A stretch of 64,000 bases of DNA from Ornithinibacillus caprae (GTDB lineage: Bacteria > Bacillota > Bacilli > Bacillales > Amphibacillaceae), in NCBI RefSeq assembly GCF_009728145.1, contig NZ_WOCA01000017.1, forward strand, positions 1-64,000. The letters are read 5' to 3'. The notes beneath the pieces were generated by a model. That model did not search any database. It saw only the letters and a list, made by a program, of their open reading frames with translations, and had not been told where the DNA came from. The stretch's first letter is position 1. Every line of letters starts with the position of its first letter. Positions 8,692 through 17,757 of the stretch are shown in pieces. The position numbers and the translations under genes are program-made.

Positions 8692-8740
8692 TTGACAGGG
8701 AAATGAATGTAATGTAAACTTTACGTAAAGTTAACTTTAC
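8692..8740 (+). promoter_or_regulatory. Promoter with two overlapping palindromic operators for the XRE-permease-ABC operon
   Basis: TTGACA (8692-8697), a 17-bp spacer and TAAACT (8715-8720) form a good sigma-A promoter. The -10 runs into AACTTTACGTAAAGTT (8717-8732), a perfect 16-bp palindrome. This overlaps a second perfect one, GTAAAGTTAACTTTAC (8725-8740). GTAAAGTAAACTT further upstream (8681-8693) is a related half-site. The placement suits autorepression by the adjacent XRE protein; that is inference. Confidence 0.7.
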
Positions 8741-8759
8741 TAAAAAGTAGGAGATAATC

Positions 8760-8969
8760 ATGAGAACGCTTATTCGTGAAAAACGTAATGAAATGAACAT
8801 GACGCAGGAGGAGTTATCAAAGGCATTGAAGGTTTCTAGACAGACTATTATTTCACTTGAAAAAGGAAAATATAAACCTTCATTAGTACTAGCGCATAAA
8901 CTCTCGCAAATATTTAACTGTTCAATTGAGGAATTATTTATTTTTGAGGGGGATGAAAATGTTGAGTGA
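8760..8969 (+). CDS. XRE-family helix-turn-helix regulator
   Basis: A 69-aa protein that is almost only an HTH_3 domain: MTQEELSKALKVSRQTIISL (about residues 14-33) covers the helix-turn-helix, then EKGKYKPSLVLAHKLSQIFN. Such short XRE regulators are typical of small membrane or ABC-exporter operons. It overlaps the next gene by 11 bp, so the two are translationally coupled. The palindromes over its promoter are the likely autoregulatory site. There is no sensor domain, so signal input is unknown. Confidence 0.93.
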   Translation: MRTLIREKRNEMNMTQEELSKALKVSRQTIISLEKGKYKPSLVLAHKLSQIFNCSIEELFIFEGDENVE

Positions 8970-9276
8970 AGAATTCTTACAAACTCCGTGGGTAATATTG
9001 ATTATGCTTGGAAATTATGCTTTTTTAATAGCATTATTTTTCCTGCAACGTCATTTAGGAAAGAAAAAACACCGTTATGATGAGCGTTATTACCAAGTAA
9101 ATAATCAAGCAAAGGGGAGAACTTGGGATATAATGCTTGTTGTCATGCTTATTGCTTGGCCGCTGGTTGTTATGTTTGATGGCATTTCCTTTAGTTTTTT
9201 CTTATTGTCCATACTCTATGTGCTGCATTGTCTCATTTATGGTGTAGCTTCTGCTTATTATAATGGAAGAGAATAA
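8959..9276 (+). CDS. Small membrane protein, unknown function
   Basis: A 105-aa protein with three hydrophobic stretches: WVILIMLGNYAFLIALFFL (about residues 9-27), a second around IMLVVMLIAWPLVVMF (about 54-69) and a third around FSFFLLSILYVLHCLIYGV (about 74-92). Basic loops lie between the first and second. I do not recognise the family. The ATG at 8959 is preferred over the one at 8953, because the GAGGGGG site is too close to the earlier one. It sits between the XRE regulator and the YhaQ/YhaP ABC genes, so it may be an accessory part or sensor for that transporter. Confidence 0.75.
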   Translation: MLSEEFLQTPWVILIMLGNYAFLIALFFLQRHLGKKKHRYDERYYQVNNQAKGRTWDIMLVVMLIAWPLVVMFDGISFSFFLLSILYVLHCLIYGVASAYYNGRE

Positions 9277-9290
9277 GGGAGGGAAATATA

Positions 9291-10190
9291 ATGACATTAT
9301 TACTGAACAATGTAACCAAACGATTTGGAGAAAATATCGCTGTAAATAATCTATCTTTAGAAATCCCAGAAAGTGAAATGTTTGGTTTTCTTGGAGGAAA
9401 TGGTGCAGGTAAGACAACTACCTTTCGGATGATTCTCGGTTTGTTGGATCGTACCAATGGTGATATTTCTTGGAATGGTGAAACAATTAATTATGATAAA
9501 AGTCATTTAATTGGTTACTTGCCAGAAGAAAGAGGGCTTTATCCAAAATTAAAAGTAAGGGATCAATTGATTTATCTCGGAAAATTACGAGGTATGAGTA
9601 AACACGAAGTAGATTCAGAACTAAATAATTGGTTAGAGCGGTTTAAAGTTCCGGAATATATAGACAAAAGAGTTGAAGAATTATCGAAAGGGAATCAGCA
9701 AAAAATCCAGTTTATCTCCGCTGTTATTCATAAGCCAAAGCTACTTATTCTGGATGAGCCTTTTTCTGGACTGGACCCAATTAATGTCGAAATGTTAAAG
9801 GAAGCTGTATTAGAGTTAAAAAATCAAGGGACGTCTATTGTTTTTTCATCACATCGAATGGAACATGTTGAAGAATTGTGTGAGCATTTATGTATTCTAC
9901 ATAATGGAGATCAAGTAGTTCAAGGTTCTTTGCGTGATATAAAACGTTCCTTTGGGAAGAAGAACTTAATGGTTCATGGGGATTTTTCAGTGGACTTTTT
10001 ACAGGATATCCCTGGAGTATTGAGATATAAGAAGGTAGCTGATGGCTGTGAACTACAAATTGAGCATGAGGATGTATCACAAAAAGTGTTTGCTTCTTTA
10101 CAAGGGAAAGGATTTGTACGTAAATTTGATTTAGAAGAACCTTCTTTAAATGATATTTTCATTGAGAAAGTAGGTGCAGCATATGAATAA
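9291..10190 (+). CDS. yhaQ: ABC transporter ATP-binding protein YhaQ (NatA-like)
   Basis: A 299-aa ATPase of the drug/sodium-export type, pairing with the YhaP permease encoded next to it (8-bp overlap). Walker A is GGNGAGKTT (about residues 36-44), the signature region ELSKGNQQK (about 132-140), Walker B LLILDEPFSGLDP (about 152-164) and the switch His in SSHRMEH. A C-terminal extension of about 90 residues after the ATPase core is usual for this group. The relatives NatAB export Na+; the substrate of YhaQP is not known. GGAGGGA precedes the ATG. Confidence 0.92.
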   Translation: MTLLLNNVTKRFGENIAVNNLSLEIPESEMFGFLGGNGAGKTTTFRMILGLLDRTNGDISWNGETINYDKSHLIGYLPEERGLYPKLKVRDQLIYLGKLRGMSKHEVDSELNNWLERFKVPEYIDKRVEELSKGNQQKIQFISAVIHKPKLLILDEPFSGLDPINVEMLKEAVLELKNQGTSIVFSSHRMEHVEELCEHLCILHNGDQVVQGSLRDIKRSFGKKNLMVHGDFSVDFLQDIPGVLRYKKVADGCELQIEHEDVSQKVFASLQGKGFVRKFDLEEPSLNDIFIEKVGAAYE

Positions 10191-11433
10191 GTTTTGGATT
10201 ATTTTATCACATACCTATATGACTAGATTGAAGACTAAATCATTTTATATTAGTACAGCAATCATTCTGTTATTTATTATAGGTATGGCAAACTTTCAGA
10301 CGATTGTTGATATATTTTCAAGTGATGACAAAGACACAATAGCAGTTATTGATAAATCAGATGTACTTTTCGATTCATTACAGGAAAGTGTTTCAAATTC
10401 TAATGAAGATGTTGAGATAGTATCAGTAGATGAGAGCGAAGGAGTTATTAAAGAATCGGTTAGAGAAGGGATTTATAAAGCGCTTGTTGTGTTGGAGTTA
10501 AATGAGGATCAAGTACCGGAAGCAACTTACTACTCCAATACCATTACAGAAACAGCTGTTCAAATGGTATTAGAACAGCAATTACAACAATTGAAAATTG
10601 CAATGGCTACACAAGCTGCTGGGATTGATCAAGCAACTATTACGGAAATATATGAGCCGATCACTTTTCAACGAATAGCACTTAATGAAAGTGCGAAAAC
10701 TGATGAAGAGTTAAATCAAGCACGTGGAATCGTGTATATTATGTTATTCTTGCTTTATATAGCTGTACTGATGTATGGAACAATAATTGCTACAGATGTG
10801 GCTACAGAAAAATCGTCAAGAGTGATGGAAATTCTAGTCTCCAGTGCATCCCCTGTGACACATATGTTTGCTAAAATTACAGGAATAGCTCTTTTAGGTT
10901 TAACACAAATCTCTCTATTTGTAATAGTAGGTTATACACTTATTCAGTCTAAACAAGAGGAGTTAACAGGGGGAATCTTTGAATACTTTGGGATTCAAGA
11001 TACTTCACCTACTGTTTATATTTACGGGATTATTTTCTTTTTATTGGGGTATCTACTGTATGCAACCTTGGCAGCAATGTTAGGGTCATTAGTAAGTAGA
11101 GTAGAGGATGTTCAACAATTAATTACCCCGATGACGTTATTAGTGGTAGCTGCCTTTTTAATTGCGATGTTTGGGTTAAGTATGCCGGAATCAACACTAG
11201 TTACCGTTACATCTTTTATACCTTTTTTTGCACCTATGCTAATGTTTTTGCGGATTGGAATGTTAGAAGTACCGTTTTGGGAAGTTGCAATTTCAATTAG
11301 TCTACTAATAGGTACAATTATTCTTTTAGCACTTATTGGTTCAAGAGTTTATAAAGGTGGAGTGTTAATGTATGGTCGTTCAAGTTCATTAAAGGATATG
11401 AAAAAAGCAATCGAATTAACCAAGAAAGAGTAA
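10183..11433 (+). CDS. yhaP: ABC transporter permease YhaP (NatB-like)
   Basis: A 416-aa ABC-2-type permease. It has an N-terminal membrane helix (SFYISTAIILLFIIGMANF), a large outer domain of about 140 residues, then at least five membrane helices in the C-terminal half, including GIVYIMLFLLYIAVLMYGTI and SPTVYIYGIIFFLLGYLL. The motif ATEKSSRVMEILVSSASP after the second helix is the NatB/ABC-2 coupling region. The ATG at 10183 is preferred to an upstream GTG, given the AGGTG site. It overlaps yhaQ and is followed by a terminator, which closes the XRE-yhaQP operon. Confidence 0.9.
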   Translation: MNKFWIILSHTYMTRLKTKSFYISTAIILLFIIGMANFQTIVDIFSSDDKDTIAVIDKSDVLFDSLQESVSNSNEDVEIVSVDESEGVIKESVREGIYKALVVLELNEDQVPEATYYSNTITETAVQMVLEQQLQQLKIAMATQAAGIDQATITEIYEPITFQRIALNESAKTDEELNQARGIVYIMLFLLYIAVLMYGTIIATDVATEKSSRVMEILVSSASPVTHMFAKITGIALLGLTQISLFVIVGYTLIQSKQEELTGGIFEYFGIQDTSPTVYIYGIIFFLLGYLLYATLAAMLGSLVSRVEDVQQLITPMTLLVVAAFLIAMFGLSMPESTLVTVTSFIPFFAPMLMFLRIGMLEVPFWEVAISISLLIGTIILLALIGSRVYKGGVLMYGRSSSLKDMKKAIELTKKE

Positions 11434-11437
11434 AGAT

Positions 11438-11464
11438 AAGGTCGCGAAGTTTAAGCGACCTTTT
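11438..11464 (+). terminator. yhaP terminator
   Basis: AAGGTCGC and GCGACCTT form an 8-bp stem with a 9-nt loop, then TTC. Confidence 0.8.
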
Positions 11465-11548
11465 CTATTGTTAAGATAACGAACGTGCATTCGCTTTCTT
11501 GTTTTGTTAAAATAAATTTAAAAAGGAAATAAGCTGGAGGTGAGCTTA

Positions 11549-12775
11549 GTGTCAACGGAAGTTTCATTTATTCATGCAGCGGATTTACATTTAGATAGTC
11601 CTTTTAAGGGATTGGCACATGTTCCAGATCAACTGTTTAAAGAAATACGAGAAAGTACATTTAAGGCTCTTGAAAATTTAGTATCGACTGCAATTGTAAA
11701 GCAAGTGGATTTTGTAATACTTGTCGGTGATTTATTTGATAATGAACGCCAAAGCTTGAAAGCACAAGTGAAATTGAAGAAGGCTTTTGAGGAGTTGGGA
11801 CGACATCACATTAATGTATACTTATCTTATGGAAATCACGACTTTATTAAAGGGAATATTCATCCCATTACATATCCCTCAAATGTATTTGTATTTTCAC
11901 GTGAAGAAGTAGACCACTTTACTTATATCAAAGGTGGCCAACCTCTAGCAAATATCTATGGTTTTAGCTATGAAAATAGAGCCGTAAAACAAAAAAAGGT
12001 TTCTGAGTATAAAATAAAGGATCCAAACGTCCCTTATCATATCGCTATGTTGCACGGAAGTATAGCGAGTAATACGGAGCATGATTTGTATGCACCATTT
12101 CAATTAGGAGATTTAATGCAAGAGCATTTTAGCTACTGGGCATTAGGACATATTCATAAGCGAGAAGTACTTAAATTTAAGCCACCTGTCGTCTATCCTG
12201 GTAATATACAAGGGCGAAGTCGAAAAGAATCAGCGGAGAAAGGCTGCTATCATGTTAGATTAACAGAAACGAATATGCAAACAGACTTTATTCCTCTACA
12301 AGCAATACAGTTTAATTCCATTTCAGTTGATTTGTCTCATTGTAAGGAAATACATGAGGCCGAAGCCTATATACGATCGGAAATAGCAGAAAACGATCAA
12401 CTAGATGTACCACAGCTTCTTGATTTAACAATACAAGGAAATACAGAAAAACTGAAGCAGTGGAAAAATGAACAGTTACTAGAAGATGTCATAGAAATTA
12501 TCAACGAAAGCTTTATAGAAACAAAAATTTGGTCTTATGTATACCGGTATCAGATAAGCATATCCGAACAGGATGCTTTTCGATCATATGAAGGAGAGCA
12601 CTTTATCGGGGAACTTACTAGACAATTAAAAAATGCATCCATAGCAACTTATATAAGCGAATTATATCAGCATAAGGATGCAAGAAAATATATGGAAAAA
12701 CTTTCGACTGAAGACATAGAAGAAATAAAAAGGGAAGCTTATGACCTATTAATACATGAGCTTCTTGAGAAATGA
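11549..12775 (+). CDS. yhaO: Metallophosphoesterase YhaO (SbcD/Mre11-like)
   Basis: A 408-aa calcineurin-like phosphoesterase of the SbcD/Mre11 type. The metal-binding motifs are in order: HAADLHLD (about residues 10-17), VGDLFDN (about 58-64), YGNHD (about 96-100), AMLHGS (about 169-174) and GHIH (about 207-210). These bind two metals that carry out phosphodiester cleavage in Mre11-type nucleases. The GTG start at 11549 is preferred, given GGAGG 9 bp before it. yhaN follows 10 bp later; the two resemble an Mre11-Rad50 or SbcD-SbcC pair, with likely roles in DNA ends or repair. The exact role in Bacillus is unsettled. Confidence 0.92.
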   Translation: MSTEVSFIHAADLHLDSPFKGLAHVPDQLFKEIRESTFKALENLVSTAIVKQVDFVILVGDLFDNERQSLKAQVKLKKAFEELGRHHINVYLSYGNHDFIKGNIHPITYPSNVFVFSREEVDHFTYIKGGQPLANIYGFSYENRAVKQKKVSEYKIKDPNVPYHIAMLHGSIASNTEHDLYAPFQLGDLMQEHFSYWALGHIHKREVLKFKPPVVYPGNIQGRSRKESAEKGCYHVRLTETNMQTDFIPLQAIQFNSISVDLSHCKEIHEAEAYIRSEIAENDQLDVPQLLDLTIQGNTEKLKQWKNEQLLEDVIEIINESFIETKIWSYVYRYQISISEQDAFRSYEGEHFIGELTRQLKNASIATYISELYQHKDARKYMEKLSTEDIEEIKREAYDLLIHELLEK

Positions 12776-12785
12776 GGTGAGAAAT

Positions 12786-15758
12786 ATGAAACTATTACGC
12801 GCGACCATATTTGGGTTTGCTAAATGGGTAGATTTTGACATCGATTTTCGGAATGAAAATCTAACCATTATTTATGGAGAAAATGAATCAGGAAAGTCAT
12901 CTTTACATAAATTTATTCTATTTATGTTATTTGGTTTACCGCCTAAACAACGGACATTTTATCGACCGAAAACAAGTAGCAAAATGGGAGGAAGACTAAC
13001 TGTACAAGATCCTGATTATGGAGAATTCATCATTGAACGAATGGATGATACTCGAAATGGTGCAGCGATCTGCTACACTCCAGACGGCTTGGAACATAAT
13101 GAAAAATGGCTCCAAGAATGCCTAGGGGGAATGAATCAAGAAGCATATCATAATATATTTTCGTTCTCTGCAAATGATTTATCCTCCATACGTAAGATGA
13201 AGGAAAATGATATGGGAGAAGTATTATTAGGAATTGGTTTAACAGGTTCTGTACATATTCATTCAATTGAAAAAAAGTTAGATACCAAAATAGCAGAAAT
13301 GTTTAAACCATATGGTAAGAAACCTGTCATTAATCAGCAAATTCAAGCATTGCAAGGGCATCAAATGACCTTGACAGAAATGCAGCAGGAAGAGGCAACT
13401 TATCGACAAAAGCAAATTAAATTAATTGAATTGACAACGGAGATGGACCGGTTAACGAATAACGTACGAACTGAAAGAGAGCATGTACTGTTATTGGAAA
13501 AAAAACTACAGGCTTTACCAGCAGTACATGAATACCATAAATATTCTAACCAATTAAAAGAGATACCTAGTTACATTCCTTTTCCAGAAGAAGGGATTAA
13601 CCGCCTCCAATCCTTGAAAGAAAAAGTAGTACCATTACAAAGTGAGATGTCTGTTCTAAAGGCAAATGAGCAAAGACAGAAGAATCAGCAACTTCAGTTA
13701 GAACAGTCCCTTTCATCTAAGAAATCATCAGAAAAATTAGTAATCCTTTTAGATAAACAAGAGAAGTTTAAAGAGCAAAAAAACGAATTATTCAAGATAA
13801 ACGATTCCATGCAAAAATTAAATCTTCGTATTCAAACTGAGTTAGAGGATATGAACCTAGGTATAACTCGTAAGGATTTAAAAGAAATTCGTTTACCTTT
13901 CCACATTGAGAAAACTTGGAATGAACTAAAGAGTAATCAAGAGCAGCTAGAACTAGAACAAAAGCTATTGAACGAGGATATCCATTTAGTTGAGCAAACA
14001 CAAACATTTATTGAAGAACAATTACATGAACTAGAAGCAGAGCTACTAACAAATGAACAGAAAAATCAACTACACGAAAAGCTTGAGCATTATAGTAAAA
14101 GTAAATTAGTTGAGAAGTTGCAGCAAGAAGAAAAGATCAAAGCAGAAAAGTGGAGAAAAAATAAAAAAGTAACGGAAAAGAGATCAACTACTATTTTGTT
14201 AGCATCTATTGCTCTAGCTGTCATTTTAGGGATAACAGGAATTTTCACTGACTGGGATATCCTAGTAACTGTAGCAGTGATTAGTTTCATTATAGGTATC
14301 GGACAATGGGGCTGGAGTAGGCGCTCCTTACTAAACATGGAAAAATTATTTGAGCAATCAATGTACATACCATCTGAAGGCAATTTGACCGACCGTGAAA
14401 AAGAAGATGCTGAACGTCTGTTAGAGCGTGACCATGAGAATAAAAATGAACAAAAACTATTATTAGAACAATTAAAGTCTACAGATATTCAACGTATACA
14501 GCTACAAGAAAAGCAATCTGTTAAAAAGGGTAGCAAAGAACAATTACAAAAGAAAATTCAAGAACAGCAGCAAATATACCCCTTTTTACGGAATGTAGAC
14601 GTTCCGTATTGGACAGAAGTTTTCCATACACTAAAATCTATTCTTCGAATGCAGAGCGAGAAAGAAGAATTAGAAGCGGAATATCAAGTAATTCAACGTA
14701 ACGTTTCTTTGTTTGAAAAAGAGGTAGAAAAAGCTCTCCAAGAGGAAGGAGTCGATACATCGAATACTACCGAAGAGCAACTAAAGTGGATAGAGGAAGA
14801 GTGGAATGATTTCATCAAAGCGAAGGAATCCCTTTCTCAAGTAAAGAAATTAATTAGCGAAAATAATCAACATCAACAAAATGTAAAACAAAAAATAGAA
14901 GTATATCAAAATGAAATAGATTTATTGTTTAAGTCTGCAGAGGTAAGTAATGAGGATGAGTTTTACCAACAGGCTAGTGTATTAGAAGAGAGAGAAAAAT
15001 GGTTGGAATTACGGAGTAAAATTATCCAGCAATATAAGCAACTATTTTCTAATGATCAATGGCAAAAGCTTGTCGAACAAAGACCTCAGCAAAGTAGTGT
15101 TGAATTGGAGATTCAACAGGCTAAAGAAATGATTTCTAACATGGAAGCTACTATACAAGAACTTCAGCAACAGATCGCAGATATAAAAATAGATTTAAGC
15201 AAAATGGAATCATCAGAGAGCTATTCTAAAATGTTGCATCAATTTCACATGAATAAGGAGCAATTAAATGTTATAGCGAAAGAATGGGCAACGTATAAAA
15301 CGGCAAAAGAGCTTTTAACCGAGACAAAACGAAATTACAGGAAAAAATACCAATCCAAAGTAATTGAACAAACATCATACTATTTTCAGAAGATTACAGG
15401 AGGTGCATATATACATGTATTTGCACCAACGGAGGAAAAATTATTTTTAGTAGAAAGTAAGGACAATATTAGATATACTGTGGAGGAGCTTTCTCAAGGT
15501 ACAATTGACCAACTATATGTATCCTTAAGATTAGCAATCGGAGAAATTATGACAAAGGAAAACCATCTTCCTTTTATTATTGATGATGCTTTTGTTCATT
15601 TCGACGCTATACGGACGGAGAAAGTTCTTCGTATTTTGGATGAAATAGCAGAAAAACAACAAGTATTATTATTTTCCTGTAGAAAGGAAATACTGGAATC
15701 AACTACATCAAATGTTATTAAATTAACAAATCAGGTTCCATTAATGGAAAATAAATGA
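12786..15758 (+). CDS. yhaN: SMC/Rad50-like ATPase YhaN with central membrane hairpin
   Basis: A 990-aa protein with SbcC/Rad50 layout. The N-terminal ATPase half has Walker A GENESGKSS (about residues 32-40). Very long Gln/Glu/Lys-rich coiled coils fill the middle. The C-terminal half has the signature region ELSQGTIDQLY (about 902-912) and Walker B LPFIIDDAFVHFD (about 929-941). Unlike SbcC there is no CxxC zinc hook. Instead the centre has two hydrophobic segments, about residues 467-487 (TTILLASIALAVILGITGIF) and 491-511, forming a likely membrane hairpin. The ATG at 12786 has GAGGTGAG before it. It is coupled to yhaO, so the complex may act at the membrane. Confidence 0.9.
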   Translation: MKLLRATIFGFAKWVDFDIDFRNENLTIIYGENESGKSSLHKFILFMLFGLPPKQRTFYRPKTSSKMGGRLTVQDPDYGEFIIERMDDTRNGAAICYTPDGLEHNEKWLQECLGGMNQEAYHNIFSFSANDLSSIRKMKENDMGEVLLGIGLTGSVHIHSIEKKLDTKIAEMFKPYGKKPVINQQIQALQGHQMTLTEMQQEEATYRQKQIKLIELTTEMDRLTNNVRTEREHVLLLEKKLQALPAVHEYHKYSNQLKEIPSYIPFPEEGINRLQSLKEKVVPLQSEMSVLKANEQRQKNQQLQLEQSLSSKKSSEKLVILLDKQEKFKEQKNELFKINDSMQKLNLRIQTELEDMNLGITRKDLKEIRLPFHIEKTWNELKSNQEQLELEQKLLNEDIHLVEQTQTFIEEQLHELEAELLTNEQKNQLHEKLEHYSKSKLVEKLQQEEKIKAEKWRKNKKVTEKRSTTILLASIALAVILGITGIFTDWDILVTVAVISFIIGIGQWGWSRRSLLNMEKLFEQSMYIPSEGNLTDREKEDAERLLERDHENKNEQKLLLEQLKSTDIQRIQLQEKQSVKKGSKEQLQKKIQEQQQIYPFLRNVDVPYWTEVFHTLKSILRMQSEKEELEAEYQVIQRNVSLFEKEVEKALQEEGVDTSNTTEEQLKWIEEEWNDFIKAKESLSQVKKLISENNQHQQNVKQKIEVYQNEIDLLFKSAEVSNEDEFYQQASVLEEREKWLELRSKIIQQYKQLFSNDQWQKLVEQRPQQSSVELEIQQAKEMISNMEATIQELQQQIADIKIDLSKMESSESYSKMLHQFHMNKEQLNVIAKEWATYKTAKELLTETKRNYRKKYQSKVIEQTSYYFQKITGGAYIHVFAPTEEKLFLVESKDNIRYTVEELSQGTIDQLYVSLRLAIGEIMTKENHLPFIIDDAFVHFDAIRTEKVLRILDEIAEKQQVLLFSCRKEILESTTSNVIKLTNQVPLMENK

Positions 15759-15823
15759 TAAACTGTTTTCAGATTATGGTGTAGTTAACATAAAAGGAAA
15801 TGTGTAAACGGAGGGACTCTTCC

Positions 15824-16375
15824 ATGCCCGAAGAAAATCAAGGCAAAGATTGGGAACAATATGAAGAAACAATAGAAAAATTTATACAGGTAATAGCCAA
15901 GAATATGAATCTATATGGGATTACATCTTCTGTAGGTAGATTATATGGTACATTATATTTTGCTGATCAACCGATGACATTAGATGATATGCGGGATGCA
16001 CTAGAAATGAGCAAAACAAGTATGTCTACTGGTGTTCGAGCGTTGTCTGATATGAAGATGGTTGAACCTACATATAAGAAGGGAATTCGTAAAGATCTGT
16101 ATCAATCGGAAGAAGATTGGTACAAGTCCTTTACATCATTGTTTGCCAACCGTTGGCGTAAACAAACAGAATCGAATATTGAAGAGGCTAATGAAGCAAT
16201 TGAAGAGCTAGAGATAATTCAACAAAAGACGGATGATCCTGAGTTAAAAGATAAAATTAACTCTGATATTGAGAGATTGCGCTATGCTAAAGATTACTAT
16301 GATTGGCTAATGAAGTTTATTCGCGTAGTTGAGTCTGGTGAGATATTCAATTATATACCTAAAAACGAAAATTAG
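15824..16375 (+). CDS. GbsR/OpcR-family MarR-like regulator (copy 1)
   Basis: A 183-aa winged-helix regulator of the GbsR/OpcR group. In B. subtilis these control choline and glycine-betaine uptake or synthesis genes and respond to choline or osmotic state. The winged-helix region reads MTLDDMRDALEMSKTSMSTG (about residues 51-70), then VRALSDMKMVEPTYKKGIRK, with a helical C-terminal half. The ATG at 15824 is chosen because GGAGGG lies 9 bp upstream. It sits between yhaN and yhaM, where B. subtilis has no such gene, and ends at a terminator. A paralog (copy 2) lies 4 kb away beside opuA. Confidence 0.88.
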   Translation: MPEENQGKDWEQYEETIEKFIQVIAKNMNLYGITSSVGRLYGTLYFADQPMTLDDMRDALEMSKTSMSTGVRALSDMKMVEPTYKKGIRKDLYQSEEDWYKSFTSLFANRWRKQTESNIEEANEAIEELEIIQQKTDDPELKDKINSDIERLRYAKDYYDWLMKFIRVVESGEIFNYIPKNEN

Positions 16376-16388
16376 TATTCGATGATCT

Positions 16389-16452
16389 GAGATTGACAAT
16401 CTAAATATGGCACTGTGTCACGCGTGCTTATTTTCTGTCAATCTCTTTTTCA
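16389..16452 (+). terminator. Terminator of GbsR-like copy 1
   Basis: GAGATTGACA and TGTCAATCTC form a perfect 10-bp stem with a 37-nt loop, followed by TTTTTC. The large loop is unusual, but the stem and T-run are clear. Confidence 0.7.
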
Positions 16453-16471
16453 TAAGGAAGGAGAATGAGAC

Positions 16472-17422
16472 ATGAAACGGGGAATCGGGAGTCATCAAAT
16501 AGGTGACCCATTTGAAGGGTTTGTTTTAATTAAAGAAGCATCGCGTGGGGTTACGAGTACAGGGAAACCATTTCTAACACTTATTTTAAGAGATGCAACA
16601 GGTGAAATTGAAGCAAAATTATGGGACGTCACCAAGGAGGATGAAGAGGTATTTGTTGCGGAACAAATTATCCGAATTACTGGGGAGATCAACCAATTTA
16701 GGGGTAAGCCTCAAATGAAAATAACCTCGATTCGTCCTTCTCAACCGACAGATGGTGTTCATGTCTCTGACTTTATTGAAAAAGCTCCTGTAGAACGAGA
16801 AGTATTGATGGAAAAGCTGACAGAAGCAATTTTTGAGATGAAAAATCCAATATTACAGCGGATTGTTCGTGCGTTTATTAAAAAATATCAAGAGCCACTA
16901 TTAACCTATCCAGCAGCATCAAAAAATCATCATGAATATGTTTCAGGGTTAGCACATCATATCGTTAGCATGATTGCGTTGGCAAAAGAAATACATAAAT
17001 TATACCCACAGGTTAATAAGGACCTATTGTATGCCGGTATTATTTTACATGACCTAGGAAAATTAAAAGAATTATCGGGAGTTGTTTCTACCTCCTATAC
17101 CATGGAAGGTAAGCTATTAGGGCATATCCCTATGATGGTGGAAGAAATCGGCCATATGGCAAAAGAGTTACAAATCGAAGGAGAGGAAGTACTCATTCTA
17201 CAACACCTCGTACTAAGTCACCATGGTATAAAAGAATGGGGAAGTCCAACACCACCACTTGTTCGCGAAGCTGAATTACTACACTTCATTGACTTAATCG
17301 ATGCTAAAATGAATATGCTTAACCGAGCATTGGATAAAGTGAAACCAGGAGAATTTACAGAGAGATTATTTGCAATGGATAATCGTTCATTCTATAAGCC
17401 AAGTTTTGAGGAAGAAAACTAA
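16472..17422 (+). CDS. yhaM: 3'-5' exoribonuclease YhaM
   Basis: A 316-aa protein with the YhaM layout. An N-terminal OB-fold (about residues 15-90, with [18 protein letters not shown]) is followed by an HD phosphohydrolase domain. HD-type metal residues lie in [15 protein letters not shown] (about 150-164), ILHDLGK (about 191-197) and HLVLSHHG (about 247-254). YhaM is a metal-dependent 3'-to-5' exoribonuclease that trims mRNA 3' ends up to structured regions. The ATG has AAGGAGGAGA just upstream. It forms a unit with yhaL, whose start is 69 bp after the yhaM stop. Confidence 0.95.
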   Translation: MKRGIGSHQIGDPFEGFVLIKEASRGVTSTGKPFLTLILRDATGEIEAKLWDVTKEDEEVFVAEQIIRITGEINQFRGKPQMKITSIRPSQPTDGVHVSDFIEKAPVEREVLMEKLTEAIFEMKNPILQRIVRAFIKKYQEPLLTYPAASKNHHEYVSGLAHHIVSMIALAKEIHKLYPQVNKDLLYAGIILHDLGKLKELSGVVSTSYTMEGKLLGHIPMMVEEIGHMAKELQIEGEEVLILQHLVLSHHGIKEWGSPTPPLVREAELLHFIDLIDAKMNMLNRALDKVKPGEFTERLFAMDNRSFYKPSFEEEN

Positions 17423-17491
17423 TCCATTGTAATGATTTTGGCATCTTGTTCATATATATATGATAGATGTGATGGACAAGGAGGTTTTAAC

Positions 17492-17695
17492 GTGATTTTT
17501 GGTGTTCCTTGGTGGGTTTTTATGATGGTTCTGTTTATTTTTCTCAGTGGCTATATGGCTTTTCGAGCAATGCGTGCGGAAAGAGAGCTGGAAGAGAAAT
17601 ATATTGAGCAGCAGGGAAAAGTGTACATGGACCGAATAGAAGAAGAGCGACAAAAAAGAATGCAGCAAGAAAGAGATCAGCAAGTTTCACACTAG
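17492..17695 (+). CDS. yhaL: Sporulation-associated protein YhaL
   Basis: A 67-aa protein: one N-terminal membrane helix (about residues 4-24, VPWWVFMMVLFIFLSGYMAF) and a highly charged helical tail rich in Glu, Arg and Gln. The PWW start, the YMDRIEEERQKR block and the length match B. subtilis YhaL, reported to influence sporulation. The GTG at 17492 is preferred over an upstream in-frame codon because AAGGAGG lies 9 bp before it. It lies between yhaM and the convergent prsA, in the B. subtilis order. Confidence 0.85.
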   Translation: MIFGVPWWVFMMVLFIFLSGYMAFRAMRAERELEEKYIEQQGKVYMDRIEEERQKRMQQERDQQVSH

Positions 17696-17707
17696 AATGA
17701 AAGAAAA

Positions 17708-17757
17708 AATAAAAGCTATCCAGTTAGGGGACGTACCCCAATGGATAGCTTTTTTCT
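17708..17757. terminator. Bidirectional terminator between yhaL and prsA
   Basis: AAAAGCTATCCA and TGGATAGCTTTT form a 12-bp stem, with an inner GGGGACGTACCCC hairpin. T-runs are present on both strands, so it can serve both convergent genes. Confidence 0.88.

Noticed and set aside
8594-8800. N-terminal extension of the YhzD-like protein
   Set aside because: It would cover the XRE promoter and dyads; the start at 8593 has a good ribosome site and gives family length.
12756-12785. Longer YhaN start overlapping yhaO
   Set aside because: The ATG at 12786 has GAGGTGAG at good distance and begins with the conserved MKLLRATIFGF.
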